A stretch of 64,000 bases of DNA from Pseudomonas sp. SCB32 (GTDB lineage Bacteria; Pseudomonadota; Gammaproteobacteria; Pseudomonadales; Pseudomonadaceae): assembly GCF_009189165.1 (NCBI RefSeq), contig NZ_CP045118.1, positions 186,001 through 250,000 of the forward strand, given 5' to 3'. Numbering within the stretch: the stretch's first letter is position 1; each line of letters opens with the position of its first letter. Positions 18,050-28,220 of the stretch are shown one piece after another. Both the position numbers and the translations under genes were made by a program. Under the pieces are notes generated by a model, which had not been told where the DNA came from, made no database searches, and saw only the letters and a program-made list of their open reading frames with translations.

Positions 18050-18933
18050 CCGCGCCGCCAGCGGCTGACCGCCACCGCATCATGGGCGTGCAGGCTTTCC
18101 GCGTGGACGACCCGCACGTCGAACCCGATTAATTCCTCGCGCTGCATCAAGGCCCGGTGCAGCCGGCGCGCGGCATCCTCGCAGAACATCAGGTTCTGCC
18201 CGTTGGCGAGGGCGAAGGCCTGCTCGTCGGCGCGCTTCACCGCCGTCTGCACGGCGGTGCCGAGGGCCGCTTCGGCGTGGTCGATCAATTCGTTCAATAG
18301 AAAACCAGTGGCCGCCGGATCGAGCCGCAGGCGAAGTCGCGCCTCGCTGCGCTGGCTGTGCGGCGCGGCAACTATGCCCTGCGTGCTGCCGAGCCAGTCG
18401 CGGACTTCATCGGCGTGCAGCGCCCGCCCGGCGAAGTCACAGTCGAAGCGCTCCTAGATCAACTGGCGGGCAAGGGCGGCGGAGCAGGGGCAGGTGGAGG
18501 AGTAGGGCAGCGACAGGCACAGCTCCAGTTGCAGCAGGCCAGCTTCCCTGTGGGCGTGGATTTCGCAGGGATAGCGCTTCCAGCCGCTCAACGGGCTGAC
18601 CAGCGCCGGACGGCGCAGCATCAATTCGAAGCGCAGGACCAGGCTGGCCTGGTGGGAAAGCTGCGCATGGCTTTCAAGAAATTGCCCAAGGGTATCGCGC
18701 AGCAGGGCGGGCGAGAGCTCTGCATCGGCCAGCGCTTCCAGCGCCAGGTACAGGCGCGACATGTGGATGCCGCGCGCCCCGGCGTCATCGAGGCTGACGC
18801 CGGCGTCGGCGAAGGCGGCAACCCGCTCACCGGTGATCCTCAGTGGCACGGCAATGCCCTGCATGCCAACCCAGTCGAGGGGAATTGGCAGGTGGGTGGA
18901 CTGGCGGGCGATGTCGGGAAGGGCGGCGGTCAT
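18046..18933 (-). pseudogene. folE2: GTP cyclohydrolase FolE2 (zinc-independent type), interrupted by in-frame amber codon
   Basis: The frame encodes a full-length, roughly 295-codon FolE2, which makes dihydroneopterin triphosphate for folate when zinc is scarce. Recognisable parts are PIPLDWVGMQGI, GIHMSRLY, SHQASLVLRFELMLRRPA, the catalytic CPCS (C148-P-C150), then NGQNLMFCEDAARRL and HAHDAVAVSRW at the end. Codon 160 is TAG (complement of 18454-18456) between LARQLI and ERFDCDF, in the same frame, where homologues usually have Gln. A single C-to-T change (CAG to TAG) explains it. The product would lose 45% of the chain, including the conserved Glu region. A Zur box lies 24 bp upstream of the ATG. 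A sequencing error is possible. Confidence 0.85.
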
Positions 18934-18956
18934 GGCAAGGGTCGCTGGTTGCAATT

Positions 18957-18969
18957 GTTATAATATAAC
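18957..18969 (-). promoter_or_regulatory. Zur box controlling folE2
   Basis: The sequence GTTATAATATAAC is a perfect palindrome matching the gammaproteobacterial Zur operator core. It lies 24 bp before the folE2 ATG and is identical to the second box at 19505-19517. Zinc-loaded Zur would repress here. Confidence 0.88.
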
Positions 18970-19017
18970 GTAGTTGCTTCCGTACGATCCCGCAATGGGT
19001 CGATGCGCTCCCGTGGC

Positions 19018-19419
19018 TCAGCGCGCCTGCTGCTTGCAGCCGCTCACTCGCCCGCAGGTCAGGCGGGTGCTGTCGCCGGAGGAGCTGCTGAAGTGGCTGA
19101 TGTTGGTCCAGCCGATGCCGCGACTGGTGCCGACCCACACTTGCCCGTCGCTGGCGACGCCGCTGAAAAAGGTCAGGCTGCCAAAGCGCGTGCCGGTTTG
19201 CGCCCATTGCCTGCCGCTGGCGGCATCGAAGCCGCGCAGGTAGGTGTCGTGGCCCTGGGTGGCGACGCTGTAGAGGTTGCCCGCGTCGTCCATGCAGGCC
19301 ATGACCTGCGCCGACCAGGCGCAGCGCGCCGGCTCCTCGCCGGGGAAGGGCAGTGGCGCCTGGCCGCTGGCGCAGGCGAGTGGGGCGAACAGGCAGAGCG
19401 GCAGGGCGCGGCGCAGCAT
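19018..19419 (-). CDS. Small secreted hypothetical protein of the zinc-starvation cluster
   Basis: The product is 133 aa with a clear signal peptide (MLRRALPLCLFAPLACASG). The mature part reads like fragments of a beta-propeller (MDDAGNLYSVATQGHDTYLRGF, FSGVASDGQVWVGTSRGIGW) and has four Cys residues. No family is recognised. It is divergent from dksA2, and the shared intergenic holds the second Zur box about 86 bp upstream of its start, so zinc control of both directions is plausible. Its stop lies about 85 bp before the folE2 start in the same direction. Confidence 0.65.
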   Translation of the reverse strand: MLRRALPLCLFAPLACASGQAPLPFPGEEPARCAWSAQVMACMDDAGNLYSVATQGHDTYLRGFDAASGRQWAQTGTRFGSLTFFSGVASDGQVWVGTSRGIGWTNISHFSSSSGDSTRLTCGRVSGCKQQAR

Positions 19420-19504
19420 CGGGCATCCGGAATTCAGCTGGGGCGGGGCATTGGTATCGCACGTCGTCGGTCGGTTGTCGATTCTCGATTGTAGAACATG
19501 AATT

Positions 19505-19517
19505 GTTATAATATAAC
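19505..19517 (+). promoter_or_regulatory. Zur box between dksA2 and the divergent secreted-protein gene
   Basis: A second, identical GTTATAATATAAC palindrome, 31 bp upstream of the dksA2 ATG. The downstream genes dksA2, the G3E GTPase and the DUF1826 gene are tightly packed and probably form one Zur-repressed operon. Confidence 0.88.
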
Positions 19518-19548
19518 ATTAAAAGATCACTCCGACCCGGAGACGGCC

Positions 19549-19953
19549 ATGACCGAACAGGAACTGCTCGCCCAGCCCGGCGAGGCCTACATGAGCGAGG
19601 CGCAACAGGGTTACTTCCGCAACCTCCTGCTGAACCAGCGTGGAGAGTTGCAGGTGCGCATCGACGAACAATTCCACGCCCTGCAGGACGGCGAGCGCCC
19701 CAGCGACGACGCCGATATCGCCAGCCGCGAGGAAGCGCGCCAATGGCAACTGCGCGTGCTTGAGCGCGAGAAGAAGCTGCTGGACAAGATCGACCAGGCC
19801 CTGGCGCGCCTGGTGCGGGGCGATTACGGCTGGTGCGCGGAAACCGGTGAACCGATCGGCCTGCGCCGCCTGCTGCTGCGCCCCACCGCCTCGTTGTGCA
19901 TCGAGGCCAAGGAGCGCCAGGAACGGCGCGAACTGCATGTCCGTGAAGCCTGA
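19549..19953 (+). CDS. dksA2: Zinc-independent DksA paralogue (DksA2), RNA polymerase-binding transcription factor
   Basis: The 134-aa protein acts with ppGpp in the RNA polymerase secondary channel. The coiled-coil tip motif D53-x2-D56-x-A58 is present. The zinc finger is degenerate: C96-x2-T99 and C117-x2-A120 replace the four cysteines of DksA, so structural zinc is not needed. This is the known substitute made under zinc limitation. The true start is the ATG at 19549 (CCCGGAGACGG upstream). A longer open frame begins inside the Zur box. It is first gene of the Zur operon. Confidence 0.93.
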   Translation: MTEQELLAQPGEAYMSEAQQGYFRNLLLNQRGELQVRIDEQFHALQDGERPSDDADIASREEARQWQLRVLEREKKLLDKIDQALARLVRGDYGWCAETGEPIGLRRLLLRPTASLCIEAKERQERRELHVREA

Positions 19954-19984
19954 TCCCCTGGAGTCCATTGCCTTGAATGCCCCC

Positions 19985-21186
<1,202 letters not shown>

Positions 21187-21187
<1 letters not shown>

Positions 21188-21819
21188 TGGGGGCTCTCGA
21201 TTCGCCAGCCGGGCCGCGCCAGGTGCTGGGGGATGACCCGCAGGTGCTGGCCGAGGTGCTGAAGGAAGACGTCAACCTGGCCATCTGGCAACGCACGCTC
21301 TACCCGGAAATCAGCGCTTTCGCCGATCGGTTGGGCAGCCGGCCGCTGGACCTGAAACAGAGTCTGGACGTGCAGGGAGAGCGCGTCGTGTTGCGTGAGC
21401 TGCTGCCTGAGCACGCGCGACTCGACGGCTTCTCGCTGTTTCGCGCCGACCTTGAGTGGTTGCTGGAAGCCTTTGCCTGCCTCACGGGCGCACGACGCAT
21501 CGGCCTGCGCCTGCGCAGTCTGGACCGCGCCATGTGCCCGCGTTTTCACGTCGATCATGTGCCGCTACGGCTGGTCACCACGTATATCGGGCCGGCCAGC
21601 CAGTGGCTGGAAGAGTGGGCGATGGCGCGTACGCGGTTGGCCGATCCGACGGCGGAGCCCAACGACGCTGTGCAGATACGTCAGATGGCGGCCGGCGACG
21701 TGGGTCTGTTCAAGGGCGAGAAATGGGCCGGCAATCTCGGCGGCGGCATCGTCCACCGCTCGTCGCAACCGGCGTCTGGCGAACGGCGCCTGCTGCTGAC
21801 GCTGGACTGGCTGCGCTGA
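21187..21819 (+). CDS. DUF1826 family protein
   Basis: The 210-aa protein belongs to the DUF1826 family, found with Zur-regulated G3E GTPases in Pseudomonas. There is no assigned activity. H121-x-D123 followed by a distant H190 and R200/R201, in RFHVDHVPLRLVTTYIG ... GGGIVHRS, resembles the facial-triad layout of Fe(II)/2-oxoglutarate oxygenases or a metal site; this is my inference. The start overlaps the upstream stop by one base, so it is translationally coupled to the metallochaperone. Confidence 0.78.
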
Positions 21820-21978
21820 TTCCCGCATCGGCAGGGAGGTGCCGGGCGGGCAAAAAAATGGGCCGCCAGGGGATGGCGACCCAATTCACCAAGATCATGT
21901 TCGGCGTGGGGTGCCGAGAGGGTGTGAGGTACCCAGCGACAGTAAGCCTGAGCTGTATGACGGGCCGATGACCGTACC

Positions 21979-22332
21979 TCAGGGCTTGCGCCACTGGCCG
22001 TTGCTCTGCCCCTCGCAGAACGGCTGGAGGATGCGCGCATCGCTGGCCACGCCGTAGTAATGGATGTCCTGGCGGTAGGGCATGCCCTGTACCTGGGCGT
22101 TTTCGCAGACCCCGAAGGCGCCGCTCGGGCAACTATCGGCATAGGTGACCTGGACCTTCTGGTCCTTGAGCTGCGGCTGGCAGAAGCCTTCGCGGAACAG
22201 CTTGGCGGGAATGCTGCGGTTCTGCTGGCAGACCTTCACGTCGAGGTTGGCACCCTGGCTGTGCACCACGCAGGCTTCGCCGTGGGCGAACAGCGGCAGG
22301 CAGGCGAGGGCGAAGGGCAGGAGCTGGCGCAT
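21979..22332 (-). CDS. Small secreted hypothetical protein
   Basis: The product is 117 aa. A signal peptide (MRQLLPFALACLPLFAHGEA) is followed by a mature domain with six Cys (ACVVHS, KVCQQN, GFCQPQ, DSCPSG, VCENAQ, PFCEGQ), suggesting a disulfide-stabilised periplasmic or extracellular protein. No family is recognised. It lies between two G3E-type genes on the opposite strand, 77 bp from the second one. No Zur-type palindrome was seen in front of it. Confidence 0.65.
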   Translation of the reverse strand: MRQLLPFALACLPLFAHGEACVVHSQGANLDVKVCQQNRSIPAKLFREGFCQPQLKDQKVQVTYADSCPSGAFGVCENAQVQGMPYRQDIHYYGVASDARILQPFCEGQSNGQWRKP

Positions 22333-22409
22333 GGTCGATCCGGGGGGTGCGATAAGAAGCCGCGACTCTAGCGCTTTTCCCGGCGAGCGTCAGGCGGCAC
22401 CATGGGCGA

Positions 22410-23372
22410 ATGTTGAAGCAGATCCCGACTTATCTCATCGCCGGCCCTCTCGGGGCGGGCAAGACCAGCCTGCTGCGCGACCTGCTGGGCCAGCGCCCAG
22501 CGGACGAGCGCTGGGCTGTACTGGTCAACGAATTCGGCCAGGTTGGCCTGGACGCCGCGCTGCTCAGCCGCGACGAGGATGGCGTCGCCCTCGGCGAGGT
22601 CGCCGGCGGCTGCCTGTGCTGCGTGAATGGCGCGCCCTTCCAGGTCGGGCTGGGGCGGCTGTTGCGCAAGGCCAGGCCGCAGCGACTGTTCATCGAGCCC
22701 TCCGGCCTCGGCCATCCGTCGCAGCTGCTGGCGCAACTGCGTGCCGCGCCCTGGCAGGGCGTGCTGGCGGTGCAGCCGCTGGTCATGGTACTGGATGCCG
22801 CGGCGCTGGCGGCCGGGCAGCCGCTGCCCGAGGCCCAGCAGAATGCCCTGGCGCAGGCCGGGCTGTTGCTGCTGAACAAGAGCGAGGACCTCGATGACGC
22901 GGCCCGTGCCGCGCTATTGGCCGGCTTGCCGGCGCTGCCGACACGCTGGACCACCCAGGGCCATCTGGCGCTCCCCGAATTGCCCACCGTGCCCCTGACC
23001 GAGCCCGCGGCCGAATTACCCGTGCTGCCCAGGGGCGTGGAAGGTGCTGTGCTGCTGCACCGCGACCAGCCCTTGCGGCAGGAGCGCATCGAAGACGGTC
23101 GGCAGGCGATTGGCTGGCGCTTCCATCCGGACTGGCGTTTCCGTATCGGTGAGCTGGATGCGTGGCTGGCCACGCTGCCCGGCTTGCTGCGGGCCAAGGC
23201 GGTCCTGCATGGCGAGGCCGGGTGGATGGCGTGCAACCGCACCGATCGGCCAGTGGCCTGGACGGACAGTGCGTGGCGTCGCGATAGTCGGATCGAGTTG
23301 ATCCTGGCCACGGAAGTCGACGCGCAACCGCTTCAGAATGCGCTTCTGCGCTGTGCCATAGCGCCGGTCTGA
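22410..23372 (+). CDS. Second G3E-family GTPase (CobW-like)
   Basis: The 320-aa protein has Walker A G12PLGAGKT19, C68-L-C70-C71 and IEPSGLGHP, as in COG0523 proteins. The guanine motif reads LNKSEDL. It is shorter than the first paralogue and its C-terminal CobW domain is compact. The position just before tonB matches a Pseudomonas gene I recall as PA5532. The metal served is unknown. No Zur box was found directly upstream, so regulation may differ from the first paralogue. Confidence 0.85.
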   Translation: MLKQIPTYLIAGPLGAGKTSLLRDLLGQRPADERWAVLVNEFGQVGLDAALLSRDEDGVALGEVAGGCLCCVNGAPFQVGLGRLLRKARPQRLFIEPSGLGHPSQLLAQLRAAPWQGVLAVQPLVMVLDAAALAAGQPLPEAQQNALAQAGLLLLNKSEDLDDAARAALLAGLPALPTRWTTQGHLALPELPTVPLTEPAAELPVLPRGVEGAVLLHRDQPLRQERIEDGRQAIGWRFHPDWRFRIGELDAWLATLPGLLRAKAVLHGEAGWMACNRTDRPVAWTDSAWRRDSRIELILATEVDAQPLQNALLRCAIAPV

Positions 23373-23403
23373 CGGTCGAGGTTGCCCTTGCGGGTTGAGT
23401 GAA

Positions 23404-23418
23404 TGATAATAATTATCA
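23404..23418 (+). promoter_or_regulatory. Fur box upstream of tonB
   Basis: TGATAAT-A-ATTATCA is a perfect 7-1-7 palindrome matching the Fur consensus, 40 bp before the tonB ATG. It predicts iron repression of tonB. Confidence 0.88.
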
Positions 23419-23457
23419 GAAGATAGTGCTTCCTGAACTCTTTCCGCAGGAATTCTC

Positions 23458-24483
23458 ATGTCGTTACCCCAACTGCGCGAAGCGGCCGACACCCGTCTTG
23501 CCGACTCCGCCGAGGCCCCGCTGTTTCCCGCAGCGGTGGCGGAAGACAGCGCCGTACTGCCCAGCGTGAACGCCCAGCGCGTCAACGAGGCCAACCTGCG
23601 CCTGGTCAGTTGCGAGGGTGAGCGGCGGGATGCGGAAGTGATCCCCGAAGAGGTGCTGATCCCCTACGCCCTGCCCGTGGAAGGCGTGGAAGAGGGCGAG
23701 GAGCCGCCGCGCCCGGGGGGCTGGTGGAAGTCCTCGGGCCTGGCGATTGGCATGCACGTCGCCATAGTCGCTGCGCTGTTCTGGGTCGTGCCCTCGCCGG
23801 CGGAGCTGAACCTGGGGCAGGGCGAAACGCCCAAGGCGATGCAGGTCAGTGTCGTTACCCTGCCGCCCAAGCCGGAGCCGGTGCAGCAACCGCCGGCGGC
23901 CGCGCCGGTTCCGACGCCGCCTGAACCGGAGCCGCCCAAGCCGGTCGAGCCGCCCAAGCCTGTGGAAAAGCCCAAGCCGAAACCCAAGCCGGTGGAAAGG
24001 GCCATCCCCAAGGTCGCGCCCAAGCCCAAGCCGAAACCCAAGCCCGAGCCTGAGGCCGAAGCGGCGCCTGAAACCACCGCGCCACCGACCCCGGCTGCGC
24101 CGCCACCCCCCGCGGCACCGACCGTAGGCCAGTCCACCCCCGGCGCGCAATCGGCGCCCACCGGCTCCCAGGGCCCCGCCGGCCTGCCGACCGGCAGCCT
24201 CAACGACAGCGATATCAAGCCGCTGCGCATGGACCCGCCGGCCTATCCGCGCCTGGCCCAGTCCAAGCAGATCGAAGGACACGTGAAGGTGCTGTTCACC
24301 ATCACCAGTGATGGCCGGATCACCGACATCCAGTTCCTCGAGTCGACCCCACCGCGCGTCTTCGAGCGCAGCGTGCGCGATGCCATGGAAAGATGGCGCT
24401 TCGAGCCCCGCACCGTCGGCGGCCGGATCGTCGCGCGTCAGGCGACCAAGGTGTTCAATTTCGAGTTGAAGAAGGCTCGTTGA
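23458..24483 (+). CDS. tonB: TonB energy transducer with long cytoplasmic N-terminal extension
   Basis: The 341-aa protein couples the proton motive force to outer-membrane siderophore receptors. Residues 1-90 are a cytoplasmic extension before the single membrane helix (about 93-112, containing H100), as in P. aeruginosa TonB1 and unlike the ~240-aa enteric form. A Pro/Lys/Glu-rich periplasmic spacer (about 130-215) and a C-terminal TonB domain (YPRLAQSKQIEGHVKVLFTI, FERSVRDAMERWRFEP) follow. GCAGGA 7 bp upstream supports the start. No exbBD are adjacent. A Fur box precedes it and a strong terminator follows. Confidence 0.95.
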   Translation: MSLPQLREAADTRLADSAEAPLFPAAVAEDSAVLPSVNAQRVNEANLRLVSCEGERRDAEVIPEEVLIPYALPVEGVEEGEEPPRPGGWWKSSGLAIGMHVAIVAALFWVVPSPAELNLGQGETPKAMQVSVVTLPPKPEPVQQPPAAAPVPTPPEPEPPKPVEPPKPVEKPKPKPKPVERAIPKVAPKPKPKPKPEPEAEAAPETTAPPTPAAPPPPAAPTVGQSTPGAQSAPTGSQGPAGLPTGSLNDSDIKPLRMDPPAYPRLAQSKQIEGHVKVLFTITSDGRITDIQFLESTPPRVFERSVRDAMERWRFEPRTVGGRIVARQATKVFNFELKKAR

Positions 24484-24501
24484 GTCCTTTCCGCAGCCAA
24501 T

Positions 24502-24530
24502 AAAAAACGCGCCCCAGGGCGCGTTTTTTG
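24502..24530 (+). terminator. tonB rho-independent terminator
   Basis: A 7-bp CGCGCCC/GGGCGCG stem with a 2-base loop is flanked by A6 and T6, so it can work in both directions. Confidence 0.93.
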
Positions 24531-24623
24531 GTGCCGGCAATCCGTGTCGAGGGGCTCTCCGCAAGGCCGAGGGGACACCAGGTTCTTGCTTGCGGTTCGC
24601 CCCCGGCGTGGCCTGAAGCATTG

Positions 24624-24694
24624 ATCGCGGGCATGGCCCGCTCCTACGAGAGAGGCACCGGCCCCAACCTGTAGGAGCGGGCCATGCCCGCGAT
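24624..24694. repeat. REP pair, perfect 24-bp inverted arms
   Basis: The unit at 24624-24647 (ATCGCGGGCATGGCCCGC plus TCCTAC) and its exact reverse complement at 24671-24694 flank 23 bp. Together with the next pair it fills most of the ~330-bp gap between tonB and the deoxyribosyltransferase gene. Confidence 0.9.
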
Positions 24695-24729
24695 GTTCTT
24701 GCTCTTCGCAGGGTGCCGGGCAGCTTTCT

Positions 24730-24801
24730 GTAGGAGCGAGCTTGCTCGCGAACCGCCTGACGCCGGCCTTGCCGGCGGATCGCGGAGAAGCTCCGCTCCT
24801 A
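24730..24801. repeat. REP pair (GTAGGAGCGAGCTTGCTCGCG ... CGCTCCTAC)
   Basis: The same organisation and left unit as the element at 4021-4087, with a different inner spacer that itself holds GCCGGCCTTGCCGGC. Confidence 0.88.
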
Positions 24802-24812
24802 CGAAAGGCGAC

Positions 24813-25322
24813 TCATTCCTCCTGGAACAACTCCGCCTTCAGCAGCTCCAGCGCTTCCCTCGCCCCACCCACGGCGATCTGCACCGGCACGCCGAGCATC
24901 AGGTTCAGCGGCAGGCCGAAGGCCTCCACCTGGTTGCCGTCGCGGTCGCGGCCCGGCTCCTGGCCCTTCCACTCGCAGGGCAGGCGCTCGGCGCAGCTCC
25001 CGCCCTCGCGGATGTAGCCGTACAGTGGCTTGCCCAGGGCGGCGGCATAGCCCAGTTCGAAGGCGGTGCCGCTGTCCGGTTCAGTGCCGCGGAAGGGATT
25101 GAGATTGGCGACCACCGCGTCGGCCTCGGCGATCAGCGCGAGATTGGCCTGGTAGATCCACAGCGCCTGGTCCTGTGGCTGATCGATCCCCTCGGGCACC
25201 TGGTGATCCAGCGGATAGAGGCCCTGCAGGCCGAACTCGGCGCACAGGGTCTTGAGCCGTTCGCCCTGTTCGAAGGCGTCGGGGCGGAACACATCGGGGC
25301 CGGCGAGGTAGATCTTGAGCAT
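24813..25322 (-). CDS. Nucleoside 2-deoxyribosyltransferase
   Basis: The 169-aa enzyme transfers deoxyribose between bases (nucleotide salvage) or hydrolyses deoxynucleosides. Family motifs: YLAGPDVF at the N-terminus (phosphate/ribose loop), ADAVVANLNPFRGTEPDSGTAFELGYAAA with the catalytic Glu in AFELG, and a C-terminal NLMLG. It starts two bases after the antiporter stop, so the two are one transcript. Confidence 0.88.
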   Translation of the reverse strand: MLKIYLAGPDVFRPDAFEQGERLKTLCAEFGLQGLYPLDHQVPEGIDQPQDQALWIYQANLALIAEADAVVANLNPFRGTEPDSGTAFELGYAAALGKPLYGYIREGGSCAERLPCEWKGQEPGRDRDGNQVEAFGLPLNLMLGVPVQIAVGGAREALELLKAELFQEE

Positions 25323-25324
25323 GG

Positions 25325-26407
25325 TCAGAGTCCCATCAGCGACAACATCAGGAAGGTGGCAAACAGCACGAAGTGGGTCATGCCTTCGATGGCGTTGGTC
25401 TTGCCGTCATGCAGGTTGAAGCCGGCGACCATCAGGGTGATGAACATCATGCCGGTCTGCAGCGGCGTCATCGCCATCTGGATCGGCTGGCCCTTGAACA
25501 GCGCCAGGGCCTCGATCACCGGTACGGTGAGGATCACGGTGGACAGCGAGGCGCCCAGGGCGATGTTGACCACCGGCTGCATGCGGTTGGCCAGCGCGGC
25601 GCGCAGGGCGGTGAGGATTTCCGGGCTGGCGGAGATTGCCGCCACCAGCAGCGCCGGCACGATCGGCGGCACGCCGCTGCCTTCCAGGCCGACGTCCAGG
25701 GCCTTGGACATCACCTCCGCCAGCGCGCCGATCAGCACCACGCCGACCACCAGCAGGCCCATGGACTGCTTGCTGTTGCCGGCTGCCTCGTGGCCTTCGG
25801 CGTGTTCGCCGTGGGCGGCGTAGTTGTAGCTGAAGAAGTAGCTGTGCTGGCCGGTCTGCATGCGCAGGAACAGCGCGTAGAGCATGACCATGCAGCCGAT
25901 GGTGAAGAACGAGTAGAGCTTCCACTGCTCGGCCGGGATCAGCTCCGGCACCACCATGGAGATGCCCACGGCGGTGAGGATCATGGTCACGTAGGTCTTG
26001 CCCGAATCGTCGTTGTACGACTGCTCGCCGTGCTTCAGGCCGCCGAGCAGCGCGGCCAGGCCGAGGATGCCGTTCATGTCCAGCATCACCGCGGCGTAGA
26101 TGGTGTCGCGGGCCAGGGTCGGCGAATGGTTGTGGCCCATCATGATCGCCAGGATCACCACTTCCACCAGCACCGCCGCCAGGGTCAGAATCATGGTGCC
26201 GTAGGGCTCGCCGACCTTCTCCGCGAGGATTTCGGCGTGGTGCGCCACGCGCAGCGAGACGCCGATGATCACGGCCAGCAGGGCCGTGGCGGTGATCCCT
26301 GCGAGCATCTTGCCGCCGCCCAGCAGGCTGTGCTCCAGCGGGTACACCGCGATCGCCACCAGCAGGGCGAGGAGGAGGAATTTTTCGTCTTTGAGCGCGC
26401 GCAGCAT
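25325..26407 (-). CDS. chaA: Ca2+/H+ antiporter, CaCA superfamily (ChaA-like)
   Basis: The 360-aa membrane protein has about 11 helices and the two alpha repeats of the superfamily: GEPYGTMILTLAAVLVEVVI with its acidic residues, and ASPEILTALRAALANRMQPV...GASLSTV. The loop between halves is His/Glu-rich (HGEHAEGHEAAG). It exchanges cytoplasmic Ca2+, Na+ or K+ for protons. It is first gene of a two-gene unit with the deoxyribosyltransferase. Confidence 0.88.
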   Translation of the reverse strand: MLRALKDEKFLLLALLVAIAVYPLEHSLLGGGKMLAGITATALLAVIIGVSLRVAHHAEILAEKVGEPYGTMILTLAAVLVEVVILAIMMGHNHSPTLARDTIYAAVMLDMNGILGLAALLGGLKHGEQSYNDDSGKTYVTMILTAVGISMVVPELIPAEQWKLYSFFTIGCMVMLYALFLRMQTGQHSYFFSYNYAAHGEHAEGHEAAGNSKQSMGLLVVGVVLIGALAEVMSKALDVGLEGSGVPPIVPALLVAAISASPEILTALRAALANRMQPVVNIALGASLSTVILTVPVIEALALFKGQPIQMAMTPLQTGMMFITLMVAGFNLHDGKTNAIEGMTHFVLFATFLMLSLMGL

Positions 26408-26586
26408 CGAGGGCTATCCATTTCCGGCAGGAGCAAGTGCGCCATCTTAGGCAATGCCCGGAAGGCACACCAGGGGCGTGCCTGCGAGACCTGGGTACAG
26501 ATCACGGCGGCGGGAGGTGCCCGTCATCGGCATCTTCATCTGCACCTTCTCCGGGCCGTGCGATAATTTCCCCGACCGCCTGATAA

Positions 26587-27549
<963 letters not shown>

Positions 27550-27553
27550 CGCG

Positions 27554-28219
27554 TCAGAGCGAGGGCGGCGCCAGCAGGCCCAGGCCGTCCAGCAGGCGGC
27601 CCAGTTCGCGCATGTCCTTCGCCCGCGCGAACTCGCCGCCGAGCCCGCTGAAATCCAGTTCGCCGAAGCCGACTACCCGCGCACCGGCCGCCAGACCGGC
27701 GCGCAGGCCCGGAAGGCTGTCGTCCACCACCAGGCAGCGTTCGGCCGCCACGCCCAACTGCCGGGCGGCGTGGCGGATCAGTTCGGGGTCGGGTTTCCAG
27801 GCGCCGACGTCATAGGCGCTGATCACGCGCCCGCGAAAGTCATCCAGCAACCCCGCGCAGTCCAGGCTGGTCTCGATCTTGTCGCGCGGGCCGTTGGAGG
27901 CCACGCACTTTGCCACCCGCAGCCGGCGCACCAGCGCCACCGCACCGGGCATCGGCCGCAACCGGGCGCGCAGCCAGGGCAGGCTGCGCTGACGGTAGTT
28001 GGCAAGGAAGTCGGATGGCGCCACCTGTGGATAAAGTCGCCCCAGGTGCTCCACCACGTCCTGGAAGCGTTCGCCCCGGTAGATCGGCAGGATGGCCTCC
28101 ACCGAGGTGTGCACGCCGCGCTCGCCGAGCAGCCGGACGATCAGTTCGGCGGACAGCTGCTCGCTGTCCACCAGCGTGCCGTCGCAGTCGAAGATCAGCG
28201 CGTCGATCCGACCGGCCAT
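27554..28219 (-). CDS. HAD-superfamily phosphatase (phosphoglycolate/YieH-like)
   Basis: The 221-aa protein has all HAD motifs: DCDGTLVDS (nucleophile Asp), VASNGP (Thr/Ser motif II), KPDP (Lys motif III) and VVDDSLPG (acidic motif IV), with an alpha-helical cap between. The substrate is probably a small sugar phosphate such as 6-phosphogluconate or phosphoglycolate. Its ATG is one base after the SulP stop, so it is coupled to that transporter. Confidence 0.85.
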   Translation of the reverse strand: MAGRIDALIFDCDGTLVDSEQLSAELIVRLLGERGVHTSVEAILPIYRGERFQDVVEHLGRLYPQVAPSDFLANYRQRSLPWLRARLRPMPGAVALVRRLRVAKCVASNGPRDKIETSLDCAGLLDDFRGRVISAYDVGAWKPDPELIRHAARQLGVAAERCLVVDDSLPGLRAGLAAGARVVGFGELDFSGLGGEFARAKDMRELGRLLDGLGLLAPPSL

Positions 28220-28220
28220 G

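Noticed and set aside
18046..18297. A separate small gene covering the folE2 3' end
   Set aside because: It is in the same frame as the upstream part, contains the conserved C-terminal FolE2 motifs, and the gap between is fully coding, so it is one gene with a nonsense codon.
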